DNA of 64,000 bases from Verrucomicrobiota bacterium. Its GTDB lineage: Bacteria; Verrucomicrobiota; Verrucomicrobiia; Limisphaerales; JADLHS01. Every line of letters starts with the position of its first letter. The first letter of the stretch is position 1. Location of the stretch: the NCBI GenBank assembly GCA_029573725.1, contig JAKQDQ010000178.1, positions 186,001-250,000 of the forward strand. Reading direction: 5' to 3'. The translations under genes and the position numbers were made by a program. Below, one piece after another: positions 43,823 through 52,207 of the stretch. The notes beneath the pieces are model-generated. The model was not told the origin of the DNA, did no database searches, and saw only the letters and a program-made list of their open reading frames with translations.

Positions 43823-44695
43823 TTATTTTGGGGGCGCGAGCAATTCATCCACGCGCACTAATTCGTAACCTTTGCCGGTGAGATAGTCGAGCAGTTCGCC
43901 AAAGCGAAAGTGAAATTTATCCGCGCGCCCCGGCCCGCTGCCGAGGTGCAACAGCAAAATGAAGCCGTTCAATCCATGCGGATCGGTCTGTTCCCTTTTG
44001 ATGATGCTGTCAAAAATGGTTTGGGTCGAAACGAAATTCTTATCGGCCTCGCCCGTGTAATCCGCGTTGGAACGCGTGCCGGGCGTATAATTGATAATCA
44101 TGCAACCCAGTTCCTGCGCCCACGTTGTAATTTGTCGATTGTAGTGCTCATAAGCCGGGATGAAGAAACGGCCGGGGCTGGCTTTAAGTTTTAACGCCTC
44201 ATATCGGGTGAAGTTGGCTTCGATATCCGCGCGAAATTCATCACGAGAAACCAGCGTCCGACGTTCCCGATCCCACGAGCAGAGCAACAGATGTTGATCC
44301 GAATGGACGCTGAAATAATGTCCGTCACGGGCCATCCGTTTGAGCCAGGGATGAAAGTTTGGATTGGCAATGAAATGGCCGGTGAGAAAAAAAGAGGCGC
44401 GCGCCCGATGCTTTTTCAATTCCGACAGCACGGTATCGCCACCCTCCGCAAACTCGTGCGCCGTGAACGCCAGGGCGATGGTGCGACCGGTTTTATCCCC
44501 ACGAATGATGCCGCCGTTTTCCCATTCGCAGCGCGCGGGATCAACGGGAGGCGGGGTGGTCGGCGCGGGCCGGGAGCCCCGACAGCCGCCGGCCAGCAGC
44601 AGCAAACCACTCAGGATCACCGCCCGGGATGGTCGCGGTGAAAATCGGCACCGCCATGCCCGGCGGCAGGAAAGCATCGCTTGACAGGTGCGCAT
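43823..44695 (-). CDS. Polysaccharide-deacetylase-like lipoprotein with altered first metal motif
   Basis: 290 residues. The N terminus RAVILSGLLLLAGGC looks like a lipoprotein signal. The NodB-like domain has HSDQHLLLCSW (second motif), and RFFIPAYEHYN and LLHLGSG toward the end. The usual first motif (T)FDDGP reads ALAFTAHEFAEGG, so the metal-binding Asp pair is not in its canonical form. It may be a variant enzyme or a binding protein. ATG at 44695 chosen; an ATG at 44677 is also possible. Divergent from the two-domain DUF1080 gene, 43 bases apart. Confidence 0.75.
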   Translation of the reverse strand: MRTCQAMLSCRRAWRCRFSPRPSRAVILSGLLLLAGGCRGSRPAPTTPPPVDPARCEWENGGIIRGDKTGRTIALAFTAHEFAEGGDTVLSELKKHRARASFFLTGHFIANPNFHPWLKRMARDGHYFSVHSDQHLLLCSWDRERRTLVSRDEFRADIEANFTRYEALKLKASPGRFFIPAYEHYNRQITTWAQELGCMIINYTPGTRSNADYTGEADKNFVSTQTIFDSIIKREQTDPHGLNGFILLLHLGSGPGRADKFHFRFGELLDYLTGKGYELVRVDELLAPPK

Positions 44696-44738
44696 TTTTC
44701 CCAAAGTCTCGCGGAAACCGTCCCGGTTCACAAGACGC

Positions 44739-46070
44739 ATGAGAACGCAACGGCATTTGCACATCCGGCCCCGCGCCATCGCGGGTGGGGTGCTGATTGG
44801 CGCCGTCCTGGCACTTTCCGGATGTCGCCAGGTTCAACCGTGGAGCACCAGCGAATTTCAGTCGTTGTTCGATGGCCATTCCCTGGCGGGCTGGGTCATG
44901 GAAAATTCTGAAACCCCCAGTTATGGCGTCACCAACGGTTCGCTGTATTGTGTGCCGGGCGGCAAGGGCAAATTATTCACAGAGAAGGAATACGAGAATT
45001 TCATCCTGCGGTTTGAGTTCAAACTGGCGCCCGGCGCGAACAGCGGGATCGGCATCCGCGCCCCATTGCGGGGCCACACCGCCACCCTGGGCATGGAGAT
45101 CCAAATCCTGGACGAGGCGGCGGCCGCGGCGGGCAGCCTGGGTCCGTTGCGGCCCGAGCAATACCACGGCTCGATTTACGACGTCGTCGCCGCCCAACAG
45201 GGGGCGTTGAAACCCCCGGGCGAATGGAACAGCGAGCAGATCATCGCCGACGGAAGAACAATCACCGTCATCGTCAACGGCGTCACCATACTGGAGACGG
45301 ACCTGAACGCGATTGATGATCCGGCCACCATCATCCGCCATCCCGGATTATTTCGTGAGCGCGGCCACATCGGCCTGCTCGGCCACGGCGATTACGTGGA
45401 GTTTCGCAACTTTCAAATTCGTGAACTTCCGCGCCCGACCGCGTGGAAAAATTTTGTCCCCTTGTTTAACGGGACGGATCTCAGCGGGTGGAAAGGTTCG
45501 GTGGGTGACCCGCGCAAACGCGCCGCCCTGTCGCCCGCGGCCCTGGCCGCAGCGCAAACGCGTGCGAATGAGCAGGCCCGGGCACAGTGGCGGGTGGAAG
45601 CTGGCGCACTGGTCTATCGTGGCACGAACACGGATAATTTATCCACCGAGAAGGATTACGTGAATTTCGAACTGGTGGCGGATTGGAAAATCGAGCCGGA
45701 AGGCAACAGCGGGGTGTATTTGCGGGGCACACCGCAGGTGGAAATTTGCGATCCATTCACCGGCGGCACCGCAACCGCGGTGCGATCCGGCAGCGGCGGA
45801 TTGCTCAACAATCGGACGAATGCGAACCAGCCGCTGCTCACGGCCGATCACCCCGTGGGCGAGTGGAACCGGTTCCGCATCCTGATGGCGGGGGACAAGG
45901 TCCACGTTTTTCTGAACGATGAACTGGTCGTCAATGGTGTCACCCTGGAAAACTTCTGGCAACGCGATCTGCCGGTGCTGCCGTTTGGTCCGATCGAACT
46001 GGAGGCGCGGCGCACGCCCGTTTGGTTCAAGAATCTCTACATTCGGGAATTATATTCACCCAAATCATGA
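44739..46070 (+). CDS. Two-domain DUF1080 lipoprotein
   Basis: 443 residues. A lipoprotein signal ends with ALSGC. Domain 1 (about 35-225) has SLFDGHSLAGWVMENS, FILRFEFKLAPGANSGIGIRA and YVEFRNFQIREL. Domain 2 (about 235-440) has PLFNGTDLSGWKGS, NFELVADWKIEPEGNSGVYLRG and GPIELEARRTPVWFKNLYIREL. Each is a DUF1080 jelly roll, a family now linked to 3-keto-disaccharide hydrolysis. The short divergent region with the deacetylase gene suggests joint control. Confidence 0.88.
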   Translation: MRTQRHLHIRPRAIAGGVLIGAVLALSGCRQVQPWSTSEFQSLFDGHSLAGWVMENSETPSYGVTNGSLYCVPGGKGKLFTEKEYENFILRFEFKLAPGANSGIGIRAPLRGHTATLGMEIQILDEAAAAAGSLGPLRPEQYHGSIYDVVAAQQGALKPPGEWNSEQIIADGRTITVIVNGVTILETDLNAIDDPATIIRHPGLFRERGHIGLLGHGDYVEFRNFQIRELPRPTAWKNFVPLFNGTDLSGWKGSVGDPRKRAALSPAALAAAQTRANEQARAQWRVEAGALVYRGTNTDNLSTEKDYVNFELVADWKIEPEGNSGVYLRGTPQVEICDPFTGGTATAVRSGSGGLLNNRTNANQPLLTADHPVGEWNRFRILMAGDKVHVFLNDELVVNGVTLENFWQRDLPVLPFGPIELEARRTPVWFKNLYIRELYSPKS

Positions 46071-46161
46071 CCGGCACGGGGACCGGCGTGCGGAAAGGGC
46101 GGCGCCGGCAGCGCGACTCGATGTTCATTGCCTGTCGGGCCGATTGCCCCATACTGAAATC

Positions 46162-46461
46162 ATGCGTATTCTGGATTTGCAGCATATCGGCCAAGAGCTG
46201 GCCATTCGCTGGGAAAACGGGGAGGAAAGTTTCATTCCTTTGGAAAAGGTGCGCCGGGCCTGCCCTTGCGCCGGCTGTCATGGGGAGAAGGATGTGCTGG
46301 GCAACGTTTACAAAAACCCCACCCGGGTGCTGCCGCCGGTCGCCTTCGAGCTGAAACGGTTCGTGCCGGTCGGCGGATACGCCGTCCAGCTGTTCTGGGA
46401 GGATGGGCATAACAGCGGCATTTACGCGTTTGACTATTTGCAACGCCTGGCGGCGACGTAG
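46162..46461 (+). CDS. DUF971 protein (gamma-butyrobetaine-hydroxylase N-terminal-like)
   Basis: 99 residues, the complete single-domain form. ELAIRWENGEESFIPLEKVR then ACPCAGCHGE gives the family's ligand loop with three Cys and a His for zinc. AFELKRFVPVGGYAVQLFW and NSGIYAFDYLQRL finish the fold. These proteins are often near iron-sulfur or Mrp-like genes; function not settled. Stands alone before the pilus cluster. ATG at 46162 fits the family start. Confidence 0.9.
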   Translation: MRILDLQHIGQELAIRWENGEESFIPLEKVRRACPCAGCHGEKDVLGNVYKNPTRVLPPVAFELKRFVPVGGYAVQLFWEDGHNSGIYAFDYLQRLAAT

Positions 46462-46581
46462 CCGCCGGATGTTCTGGCTCGCGAAGCAAGCCGAAACGCG
46501 GCCCCGGGCGCCCGCCCGCTCCACAAGCGGTTTGTTTGATGTGCTCGCAGGCAATGACGGCGCCCAACCCGACGAAAAAAC

Positions 46582-46608
46582 AACACCGGCCTGACTCAGG
46601 CCGGTGTT
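46582..46608 (-). terminator. Terminator of the pilQ-like gene
   Basis: AACACCGGCCTGA and TCAGGCCGGTGTT form a near-perfect hairpin; leftward it is followed by U-rich DNA (complement of GACGAAAAAACA). It lies 25 bases past the stop at 46634, and also separates it from DUF971. Confidence 0.88.
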
Positions 46609-46633
46609 GAGTGCAAACGTAGAAGCCGGTGGC

Positions 46634-48136
46634 TCAGTCGCGAAACGCGCCTTCCCTCTTCTCCTTGCGGATGTCGCCCGCCGACTTGCCGCTGTCCCAC
46701 CACGACCAGTCGTCGGTGACTTTCAGTCCCGGTGTCGTCTTCAGGTAATCGGTCTGGGTCGGCTGGAAATCCTCATCCTCCACCACCGTGGGGGTAATGA
46801 AGATGGTCAAATTCTGCCGGTTAAGCTCCTTGCTGTCCTTGCGGAACAGCAGGCCCAATCCGGGAATGTCTCCCAACACCGGCACCTTGGTGCTGTTGTT
46901 CAGCTTCTCGTCCTGAATCAATCCACCCATGACAAGCGTATTGCCACTGGGGATCAGAACGGTGGTGTCCAACTTCCGGGTGTAGAAGGAATCCACGTCG
47001 TTGATCACGCCCGCAACCGTGCTTTGGTAGGATGGGCCCAGGCGCAGCACTCCCTGCTTTACGTTCAACTCGATGTAGTTGTTGGCCGCAATGCGCGGAG
47101 TGACGTCCAGATTCACCGTCAAGTTGGAGTAGGAGATTTGCGAGCCTCCCGTCGTGTTGGCCGTGCCAGCGGTGACATTGACGATGGGATACAGCAAGCC
47201 GACATCAATTGTCGCCTTCTGGTTGTCCAACGTCACCATGCGCGGTTCGGAAACCACTTTGGTATCGCCCGAGCTGTTCAAGAAGGACAGGGCGGCAGAA
47301 ACCCCGTCCGCATCCAAGAATGCGGCGGCCGGATTGAAAGTGAATCCACCCGCCAGGTCATTCATGAGGACGCCGGGATTATTCAAAGCCCCTGAGGGCA
47401 AGCCATTGTTTCCGAAGTGGAAATTTTGAGCCTTCAACGTGCCGCTCCAATCAATGCCTTTCTGGGTCTTCGGATTCAGGGTGGTCTCAAGGATCTTGGC
47501 CTCGATCAAGACCTGCTTGGTCTGTGTATCGAGCCGGGTAATCAACAGATCCACCGCTTCCTGTTCCTTTTCCGTCGCGGAGACCACCAATTGACTGGTG
47601 CGCGTGTCCGCGATCACCTTGCTGCGCTTGTCCACCAGCACGGTCTGCACCGAGGCGACAATGTTGCTGGGGGACGCGAATTTGAGCTGGACGATCTTGG
47701 TCACGAGCGGTTCGGCCGCTGCCGGGTCCTTGATGGTGACGCGCGAAATGCCGGTCTTGGTATCGCTGACCAGCTGCAACCCGTAGGTGGTAATCAGGGC
47801 GTTGAGGGCCTGTTCCGCCGTCAGGTTTTCCCAACGGATGGAAATGTTCGGTTGCGCCTTGATCTGGCCACGTTCATCCGGCTGGCCGTATCCCACTTGA
47901 GGGTCCAAGATGTAATTGATGCCCGCCTGACGCGCCAGATTGTCAATGGCCGTCGTCAGGGGCACATCCTGGAATTGGATGAGGGGGATCACTGCACTGC
48001 CGGTGGGGGTAACCTCCGGGGTCGAGGCAGCCGGGGGGGTATCCGGGGTCGCGGGGGCCGCCGGTTCGTTCTGGGCCAGAGCCACCGTGCAGGCGCTCAA
48101 CCCAATGAGGGTCATGAGGGCGAATTTCGCTTTCAT
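46634..48136 (-). CDS. pilQ: PilQ-like secretin
   Basis: 500 residues. A signal peptide (FALMTLIGLSACTVALAQ) is followed by an Ala/Pro linker, a small N-terminal STN/N0-like domain (VIPLIQFQDVPLTTAIDNLA), an N1-type domain (VTKIVQLKFASPSNIVASVQ) and the C-terminal secretin (TKVVSEPRMVTLDNQKATIDVG, VPVLGDIPGLGLLFRKDS, NLTIFITPTVV). It forms the outer-membrane gate for pili. It is shorter than many PilQ. It is separated from the pilMNOP genes by a terminator and has its own -24/-12-like element. Confidence 0.92.
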   Translation of the reverse strand: MKAKFALMTLIGLSACTVALAQNEPAAPATPDTPPAASTPEVTPTGSAVIPLIQFQDVPLTTAIDNLARQAGINYILDPQVGYGQPDERGQIKAQPNISIRWENLTAEQALNALITTYGLQLVSDTKTGISRVTIKDPAAAEPLVTKIVQLKFASPSNIVASVQTVLVDKRSKVIADTRTSQLVVSATEKEQEAVDLLITRLDTQTKQVLIEAKILETTLNPKTQKGIDWSGTLKAQNFHFGNNGLPSGALNNPGVLMNDLAGGFTFNPAAAFLDADGVSAALSFLNSSGDTKVVSEPRMVTLDNQKATIDVGLLYPIVNVTAGTANTTGGSQISYSNLTVNLDVTPRIAANNYIELNVKQGVLRLGPSYQSTVAGVINDVDSFYTRKLDTTVLIPSGNTLVMGGLIQDEKLNNSTKVPVLGDIPGLGLLFRKDSKELNRQNLTIFITPTVVEDEDFQPTQTDYLKTTPGLKVTDDWSWWDSGKSAGDIRKEKREGAFRD

Positions 48137-48212
48137 TTGTTTTATTTCGTTGTTCTCTCCGTTGAGCTTCTACGTTTGTTTGGTACATCCGCTCAACTCT
48201 CGGTCCGATTTC

Positions 48213-48228
48213 AGCAGCAGCGATGCCA
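48213..48228 (-). promoter_or_regulatory. Sigma-54-like -24/-12 element before pilQ (weaker)
   Basis: Read leftward: TGGCATCGCTGCTGCT, with GG and GC spaced by ten bases. The -24 half is consensus (TGGCA); the -12 half is CTGC in place of TTGC. It lies about 75 bases upstream of the ATG. Confidence 0.4.
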
Positions 48229-48284
48229 TGCCCGGTTTTCCGCGGAACCCCCGGAAAACCAGGGGAAAATCGGGGGCAAAAAAA

Positions 48285-48311
48285 AATCTTGTCCACCTAG
48301 TGGACAAGATT
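48285..48311 (-). terminator. Terminator after the pilMNOP genes
   Basis: AATCTTGTCCAC and GTGGACAAGATT form a perfect 12-bp stem with a three-base loop; leftward there follows a run of U (complement of the A-run at 48278-48286). It lies 21 bases past the pilP stop and ends that operon. Confidence 0.92.
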
Positions 48312-48332
48312 GTTGCCGGCGCTTGGGCGCGG

Positions 48333-48866
48333 TTATTTTTGCGGGGCGAGACGCAGTTCCCGCCGTTCCGCCCCGATCTGAATCAACGCCGTGCCCGCCG
48401 CCATGTTGATTTCGATGCAGGTGATTTTGGGGCGTCCCGTCTTGGTGATCACCTCGTTGACCTCTCCGGTGGTGAAGGTGGTCGTATTGATGATTGCCAG
48501 CGGCTGTTCGGGAGTCCCGGAAATGCCTTTCAACGTCAGATCCGCTTCAATCTTCGGCGCCTCCGGCGCGCTGACCACATTCACATGGTACACCCGGGTC
48601 GAGTTGGGAAAGAACGGATCGCGCCCCTCCGACGGCTGCTTGGGAATGACAAACGTCGAGAGCGCGGGCTCAGGAGAGGTTGTCCCGGTCCCGGCGGACT
48701 TTTCGGTCGGCGCCGTGGTGGAATGCAAGGTCCTGGCCTGGACTTGCAACACTTCATTGGTACCGGCCGCCGTGAGGCTTGCCCGGCCACCCTCAATGGC
48801 GATCCAGCCGAGCGCGGCCACGGCAGCAGTTTTAAGTGACAATAATTTCATCGTTCGGGGAGTCAT
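48333..48866 (-). CDS. pilP: PilP-like pilus assembly protein
   Basis: 177 residues. An N-terminal hydrophobic segment (TAAVAALGWIAI), a disordered Thr/Pro linker, then a compact beta domain (EADLTLKGISGTPEQPLAI, KITCIEINMAAGTALIQI). Similarity to PilP is by position and size more than by clear motif; it would link the PilN/O platform to the secretin. Its ATG overlaps the PilO stop (TAATG). Confidence 0.7.
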   Translation of the reverse strand: MTPRTMKLLSLKTAAVAALGWIAIEGGRASLTAAGTNEVLQVQARTLHSTTAPTEKSAGTGTTSPEPALSTFVIPKQPSEGRDPFFPNSTRVYHVNVVSAPEAPKIEADLTLKGISGTPEQPLAIINTTTFTTGEVNEVITKTGRPKITCIEINMAAGTALIQIGAERRELRLAPQK

Positions 48867-49465
48867 TAAATTTTTCCGGGTGCGGTCGTGGGTTTGACCA
48901 GGGTGATGATGTCCATCCGGAATGCGAGTTTGTCCCGCTCCGCGGCCGAGGCCGCCGGACTGAGATTCAGCGAGAGATTCGCGATGCGCATGAGCGGATG
49001 TTCGTTTTCAAAATCGGCAATGAATTGTCCCAAGTCGTGATAATACGCCGTCCCCGCCACGGACAAGGAAGCCTGCTGGTAGGGAAATCCGGGAAGCAGA
49101 TCCACGCTTCCCGGCTGGCTGATGGGATTGATTTGCGGAATGTCGATTCTGTAGTTGCGCTGAAATTTCCGTAAAAAACTCTGCACCCAGGAATACAGGT
49201 CGCCGGTGGCCATGCCGCTTTCCAGCACGGTCAGCCGGTCCGAAGTTTCCTTGAACGCGGTTTCCACCTGCTCGCGTCGCTTGATGGTTTTCTGCATCTC
49301 CTCCAGTTTGCCCAGCGCGGCGACCTGGTTCTGCTTCAAGGTATCCAGGTGGCGGTTGCCGCCCAGGATGAGGTAGTTGCCCAGGCCGGCCAGCACGGCA
49401 AGGATGATGACGATCGTGACGATCAGATGCTGTTTCTTTTCCTTGGAGAGTTTGTTGAATTTCAT
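48866..49465 (-). CDS. pilO: PilO-like pilus assembly protein
   Basis: 199 residues. One membrane helix (LIVTIVIILAVLAGLGNYLIL), a coiled coil (KQNQVAALGKLEEMQKTIKR), then a ferredoxin-like periplasmic domain (SLSVAGTAYYHDLGQFIADFE with HPLMRIANLSLN), which is typical of PilO. It dimerises with PilN in the inner membrane. ATG at 49465 overlaps the PilN stop (ATGA). Confidence 0.82.
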   Translation of the reverse strand: MKFNKLSKEKKQHLIVTIVIILAVLAGLGNYLILGGNRHLDTLKQNQVAALGKLEEMQKTIKRREQVETAFKETSDRLTVLESGMATGDLYSWVQSFLRKFQRNYRIDIPQINPISQPGSVDLLPGFPYQQASLSVAGTAYYHDLGQFIADFENEHPLMRIANLSLNLSPAASAAERDKLAFRMDIITLVKPTTAPGKI

Positions 49466-50136
49466 CGGGTCACCTCGGGGTAACGGCATTCCAGACTGAA
49501 AGTGACCACCGACTTGCCGGTCTCCGGCGAAATCTGTGGTGAGGAAGAATCCTTCCAGGCGACCGCATGGGCGCGGTCGAGCGACGTTTTGAAATAGGGA
49601 TACTGCGCAATGACGTCCTTCAACCGCAGCACCTGCTCACCCGGGTTGGCAGAACTGTCCGTGCCGTCCAGCAGAAGCATGGTTTTTTCGGTGACGGTCG
49701 CCGGCTTCCCCGGCACCTTCCGGTCGCCTTTCGTCTGCGGTTTGACTTCCGCGGTAAACCGGTAGGACTGGCTCACTTGCAGGCGGGTCAACTGCACGTC
49801 CTCCACCGTGGTATGCTGCAGGGCATCCATGAGATTGCCGTTCAGGAAGCGACTTGTGGAGAGCGCATGCAACGCGCCGAGCTTTCCGTTCATTTCGGCA
49901 ATCTGCTTTTGCATGTCCATTACCCGCACAAAATCGTTGGTGCATTGCTTCATCTGTGCGGTGACCGCGGCCAGCTCATTTTTGACAATGATGACCTTGA
50001 ATTGAATGACGCTGGCCCAGGCCAGCACGAGCAGGGTGAGCAGAATGCCAATGTAGGCCGTCCGCTTGACCGGATCCTTCCGGCGCAGGTCCTCAATGGC
50101 GTGGGCTTCAGCGAGCAGATTTAGACGAATGGGCAT
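49462..50136 (-). CDS. pilN: PilN-like pilus assembly protein
   Basis: 224 residues. It begins with MPIRLNLLAEAHA, a short cytoplasmic piece of the kind that binds PilM (INLLP-like motif), then a membrane helix (YIGILLTLLVLAWASVIQF), a coiled coil and a beta-rich periplasmic domain. It sits between pilM and pilO with short or overlapping spacers. Confidence 0.82.
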   Translation of the reverse strand: MPIRLNLLAEAHAIEDLRRKDPVKRTAYIGILLTLLVLAWASVIQFKVIIVKNELAAVTAQMKQCTNDFVRVMDMQKQIAEMNGKLGALHALSTSRFLNGNLMDALQHTTVEDVQLTRLQVSQSYRFTAEVKPQTKGDRKVPGKPATVTEKTMLLLDGTDSSANPGEQVLRLKDVIAQYPYFKTSLDRAHAVAWKDSSSPQISPETGKSVVTFSLECRYPEVTR

Positions 50137-50151
50137 GGTCGTAGAATCAGG

Positions 50152-51225
50152 TTAAAGGGCGGCAATCCCGGCGCCGATGGCCACGGCAAGTTGCGGAGCC
50201 ACGTGCTCCAATTCCGCGGCTTGCTGGGGCGGCAGATCCACCTTGAGAAAACCGGTTGGATTCCAGGTGTGCGTCTCGACGGCGAGTTCTTGCTGGAGCA
50301 GCTGCACCAGGAACTCCGAACGCGTGGTCCCGCCGGTCAAGTAGGCCGCCGCCACCGGGCAATCCTGCTGGTGTTCAAAAAAGTCGATGGACGCCCGCAA
50401 TTCGCGCCCCAAGGGCAGCAAAACGGATTCGAGCGCCGCCTGCACCTCCTGGGGCATCCCCATTTTGATGCCTTCCGCCTCCGCGTAGCTGATTTCCAAG
50501 GATTCGGCCACCGCTTGCGTCAAGCGGTCGCCGCCCAGATTCACCACGCGGCTGAGGATCAATTCCCCCTGCTGCAGGAGGCAGATGGAGGCGGAGCGAA
50601 AACCAATGTCAATCAACGCCACCACTTCATTCAAAAACGCGTCCGGCATGGCCATTTCAAAGGCATTCACCGGACCGACCAGTCCCGGTACAATGTGTTC
50701 GGCCACCAACCCGGCGCTTTTGGCGCCCGCGGTATATTCGTCAATCAGTTCCTGTTTTCCGCCCGCCGCCAACACCCGTTGCCGGGCCATCGGCGTGCCG
50801 GCCTTGGGCGTTTCATGGGTCGGTGAAGGCAGGAGGTGGCAGTCGAACACGTGGTTGGACAGCTCCTGCTGCAAGTAATTCCGGGAATTGTGCTTGAGCA
50901 CCATCCGCATGTCGTCCAATGGCATGCGCGGAACTTCCAGGTGACGGACAATGGCGTCATTCACCCCCGTGGTCAGGCTGACCTGCCTCGTCTTGGCGTC
51001 CAACGCCTGGCTGACCGCCTTGAGGTGCTCGCCCAACATGTCCGCCGACATCGCTTTGTCGAAAATGGGCGCATCCAACAGCGCAAAACGGGACAGATTA
51101 AATCCTTCGCCGCGGCGGTGCAAATGGACGGCCTTCGTGGTGCGGCTGCCAAGATCAATCGCCAGGATTTGTTCCGGCCGTTTCCGTCGCGGGCCCGTGA
51201 ACAAGGTGGACAAAACCGTGTGCAT
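50152..51225 (-). CDS. pilM: PilM-like actin-fold pilus ATPase-like protein
   Basis: 357 residues. Actin-like ATP-binding segments: ILAIDLGSRTTKAVHL (phosphate-1), VALIDIGFRSASICLLQQGE (phosphate-2) and AAYLTGGTTRSEFLVQLLQ (adenosine). It forms the cytoplasmic ring of the type IV pilus alignment complex with PilN. ATG at 51225 chosen from the usual N terminus. It is the first gene of pilMNOP and has a sigma-54-like element 88 bases upstream. Confidence 0.9.
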   Translation of the reverse strand: MHTVLSTLFTGPRRKRPEQILAIDLGSRTTKAVHLHRRGEGFNLSRFALLDAPIFDKAMSADMLGEHLKAVSQALDAKTRQVSLTTGVNDAIVRHLEVPRMPLDDMRMVLKHNSRNYLQQELSNHVFDCHLLPSPTHETPKAGTPMARQRVLAAGGKQELIDEYTAGAKSAGLVAEHIVPGLVGPVNAFEMAMPDAFLNEVVALIDIGFRSASICLLQQGELILSRVVNLGGDRLTQAVAESLEISYAEAEGIKMGMPQEVQAALESVLLPLGRELRASIDFFEHQQDCPVAAAYLTGGTTRSEFLVQLLQQELAVETHTWNPTGFLKVDLPPQQAAELEHVAPQLAVAIGAGIAAL

Positions 51226-51312
51226 TATTTTCTTTCTCTTTGATTCGCACTGCTGGTTGCCCGGACGCATCCGTGGGATCCGCCCGCAAACAACATTTCA
51301 CTGCGTTGGACT

Positions 51313-51328
51313 AGCAAGACATTTGCCA
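51313..51328 (-). promoter_or_regulatory. Sigma-54-like promoter of pilMNOP
   Basis: Read leftward: TGGCAAATGTCTTGCT, which fits TGGCA-N7-TTGC-A/T with the exact GG-N10-GC spacing. Predicted leader about 75 bases. Confidence 0.6.
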
Positions 51329-51492
51329 GTCTCCCGGGGCGATTACTAGTCGTGCCCCGGAGCGGGCGGTCTGGCGGGAAATCACCGCGAAAATGCCGGG
51401 AAACCCTTTCGCCTGGGAACGCCCGCGCCGGACATTGATGTGGGGAAACCGTGACACCGGGTGTCTTGAAATGGCCGGGCCGCGGGGGAAGG

Positions 51493-52176
51493 TCAGTTGT
51501 CGCCGCGAACCGCAACAATGTTCAGTTTCCCGTCGGGATCGCTGATCTGGAAACTACGCATCAAGACATACAGCGTGCTCTTGGCCGACGCGAATGTTTC
51601 CGGGCTGCAAACGGCGGAAAATTCCAAAATGCCCACTGGTGTCGGGACAAAACCAATCTGCACTTTGCGGGCGACGTCATCCACTTTGCAGGAAAATTCA
51701 AAGGCCGGACCGGAACTCTTCGCCGCACTGAACGTGCCCTCGTTGAGAAGAATCAAATCCGGCCACCGCGACGTGATCCAGGCGCGATACCCGGCGGACG
51801 ACCCCGGTGCGGAGGCCCCCTCCGCCGCCGTCAGAACCCGCACTGCCAACAAGGCCGTGAAATCCGCGTTGGCCAGGGTGATTTTTTCCGGATGCTTCAG
51901 CTCAACCCGGTATTGCTGCGGCAGCATGAACATCAGCCGCCGTTGGTTCACGGACATGAAAATACGGTGGATCTGCTCAAAACCGACGATCTCCCCGTCC
52001 TGCACCGTGGCGTGGAGCGCCAGCGGCCGAAGGATTTCCCCGGCGCTCAAATGGTCAGCGGCCGCAGGCGGGTCACTTTGCGCCAAAGCGGGTGTTCCAA
52101 GCGATCCGGTCAGGACCAGAATTCCCGCCCACGCCATCCAGCGGCGGATTCTGCGGGAAAATCGGGGTGATAACAT
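51493..52176 (-). CDS. Secreted hypothetical protein of the pilus cluster
   Basis: 227 residues. N-terminal twin basic region then signal peptide (WMAWAGILVLTGSLGTPALAQ). The mature part is beta-rich (IFMSVNQRRLMFMLPQQYRV, PTPVGILEFSAVCSPE). No family is recognised. It lies 31 bases after the pilX-like gene on the same strand and before the pilMNOP promoter, so it is probably the last gene of the minor-pilin operon. ATG at 52176 fits the signal peptide. Confidence 0.65.
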   Translation of the reverse strand: MLSPRFSRRIRRWMAWAGILVLTGSLGTPALAQSDPPAAADHLSAGEILRPLALHATVQDGEIVGFEQIHRIFMSVNQRRLMFMLPQQYRVELKHPEKITLANADFTALLAVRVLTAAEGASAPGSSAGYRAWITSRWPDLILLNEGTFSAAKSSGPAFEFSCKVDDVARKVQIGFVPTPVGILEFSAVCSPETFASAKSTLYVLMRSFQISDPDGKLNIVAVRGDN

Positions 52177-52207
52177 GCTTCGAAATGTGACCGGATCCAG
52201 CGACGAA

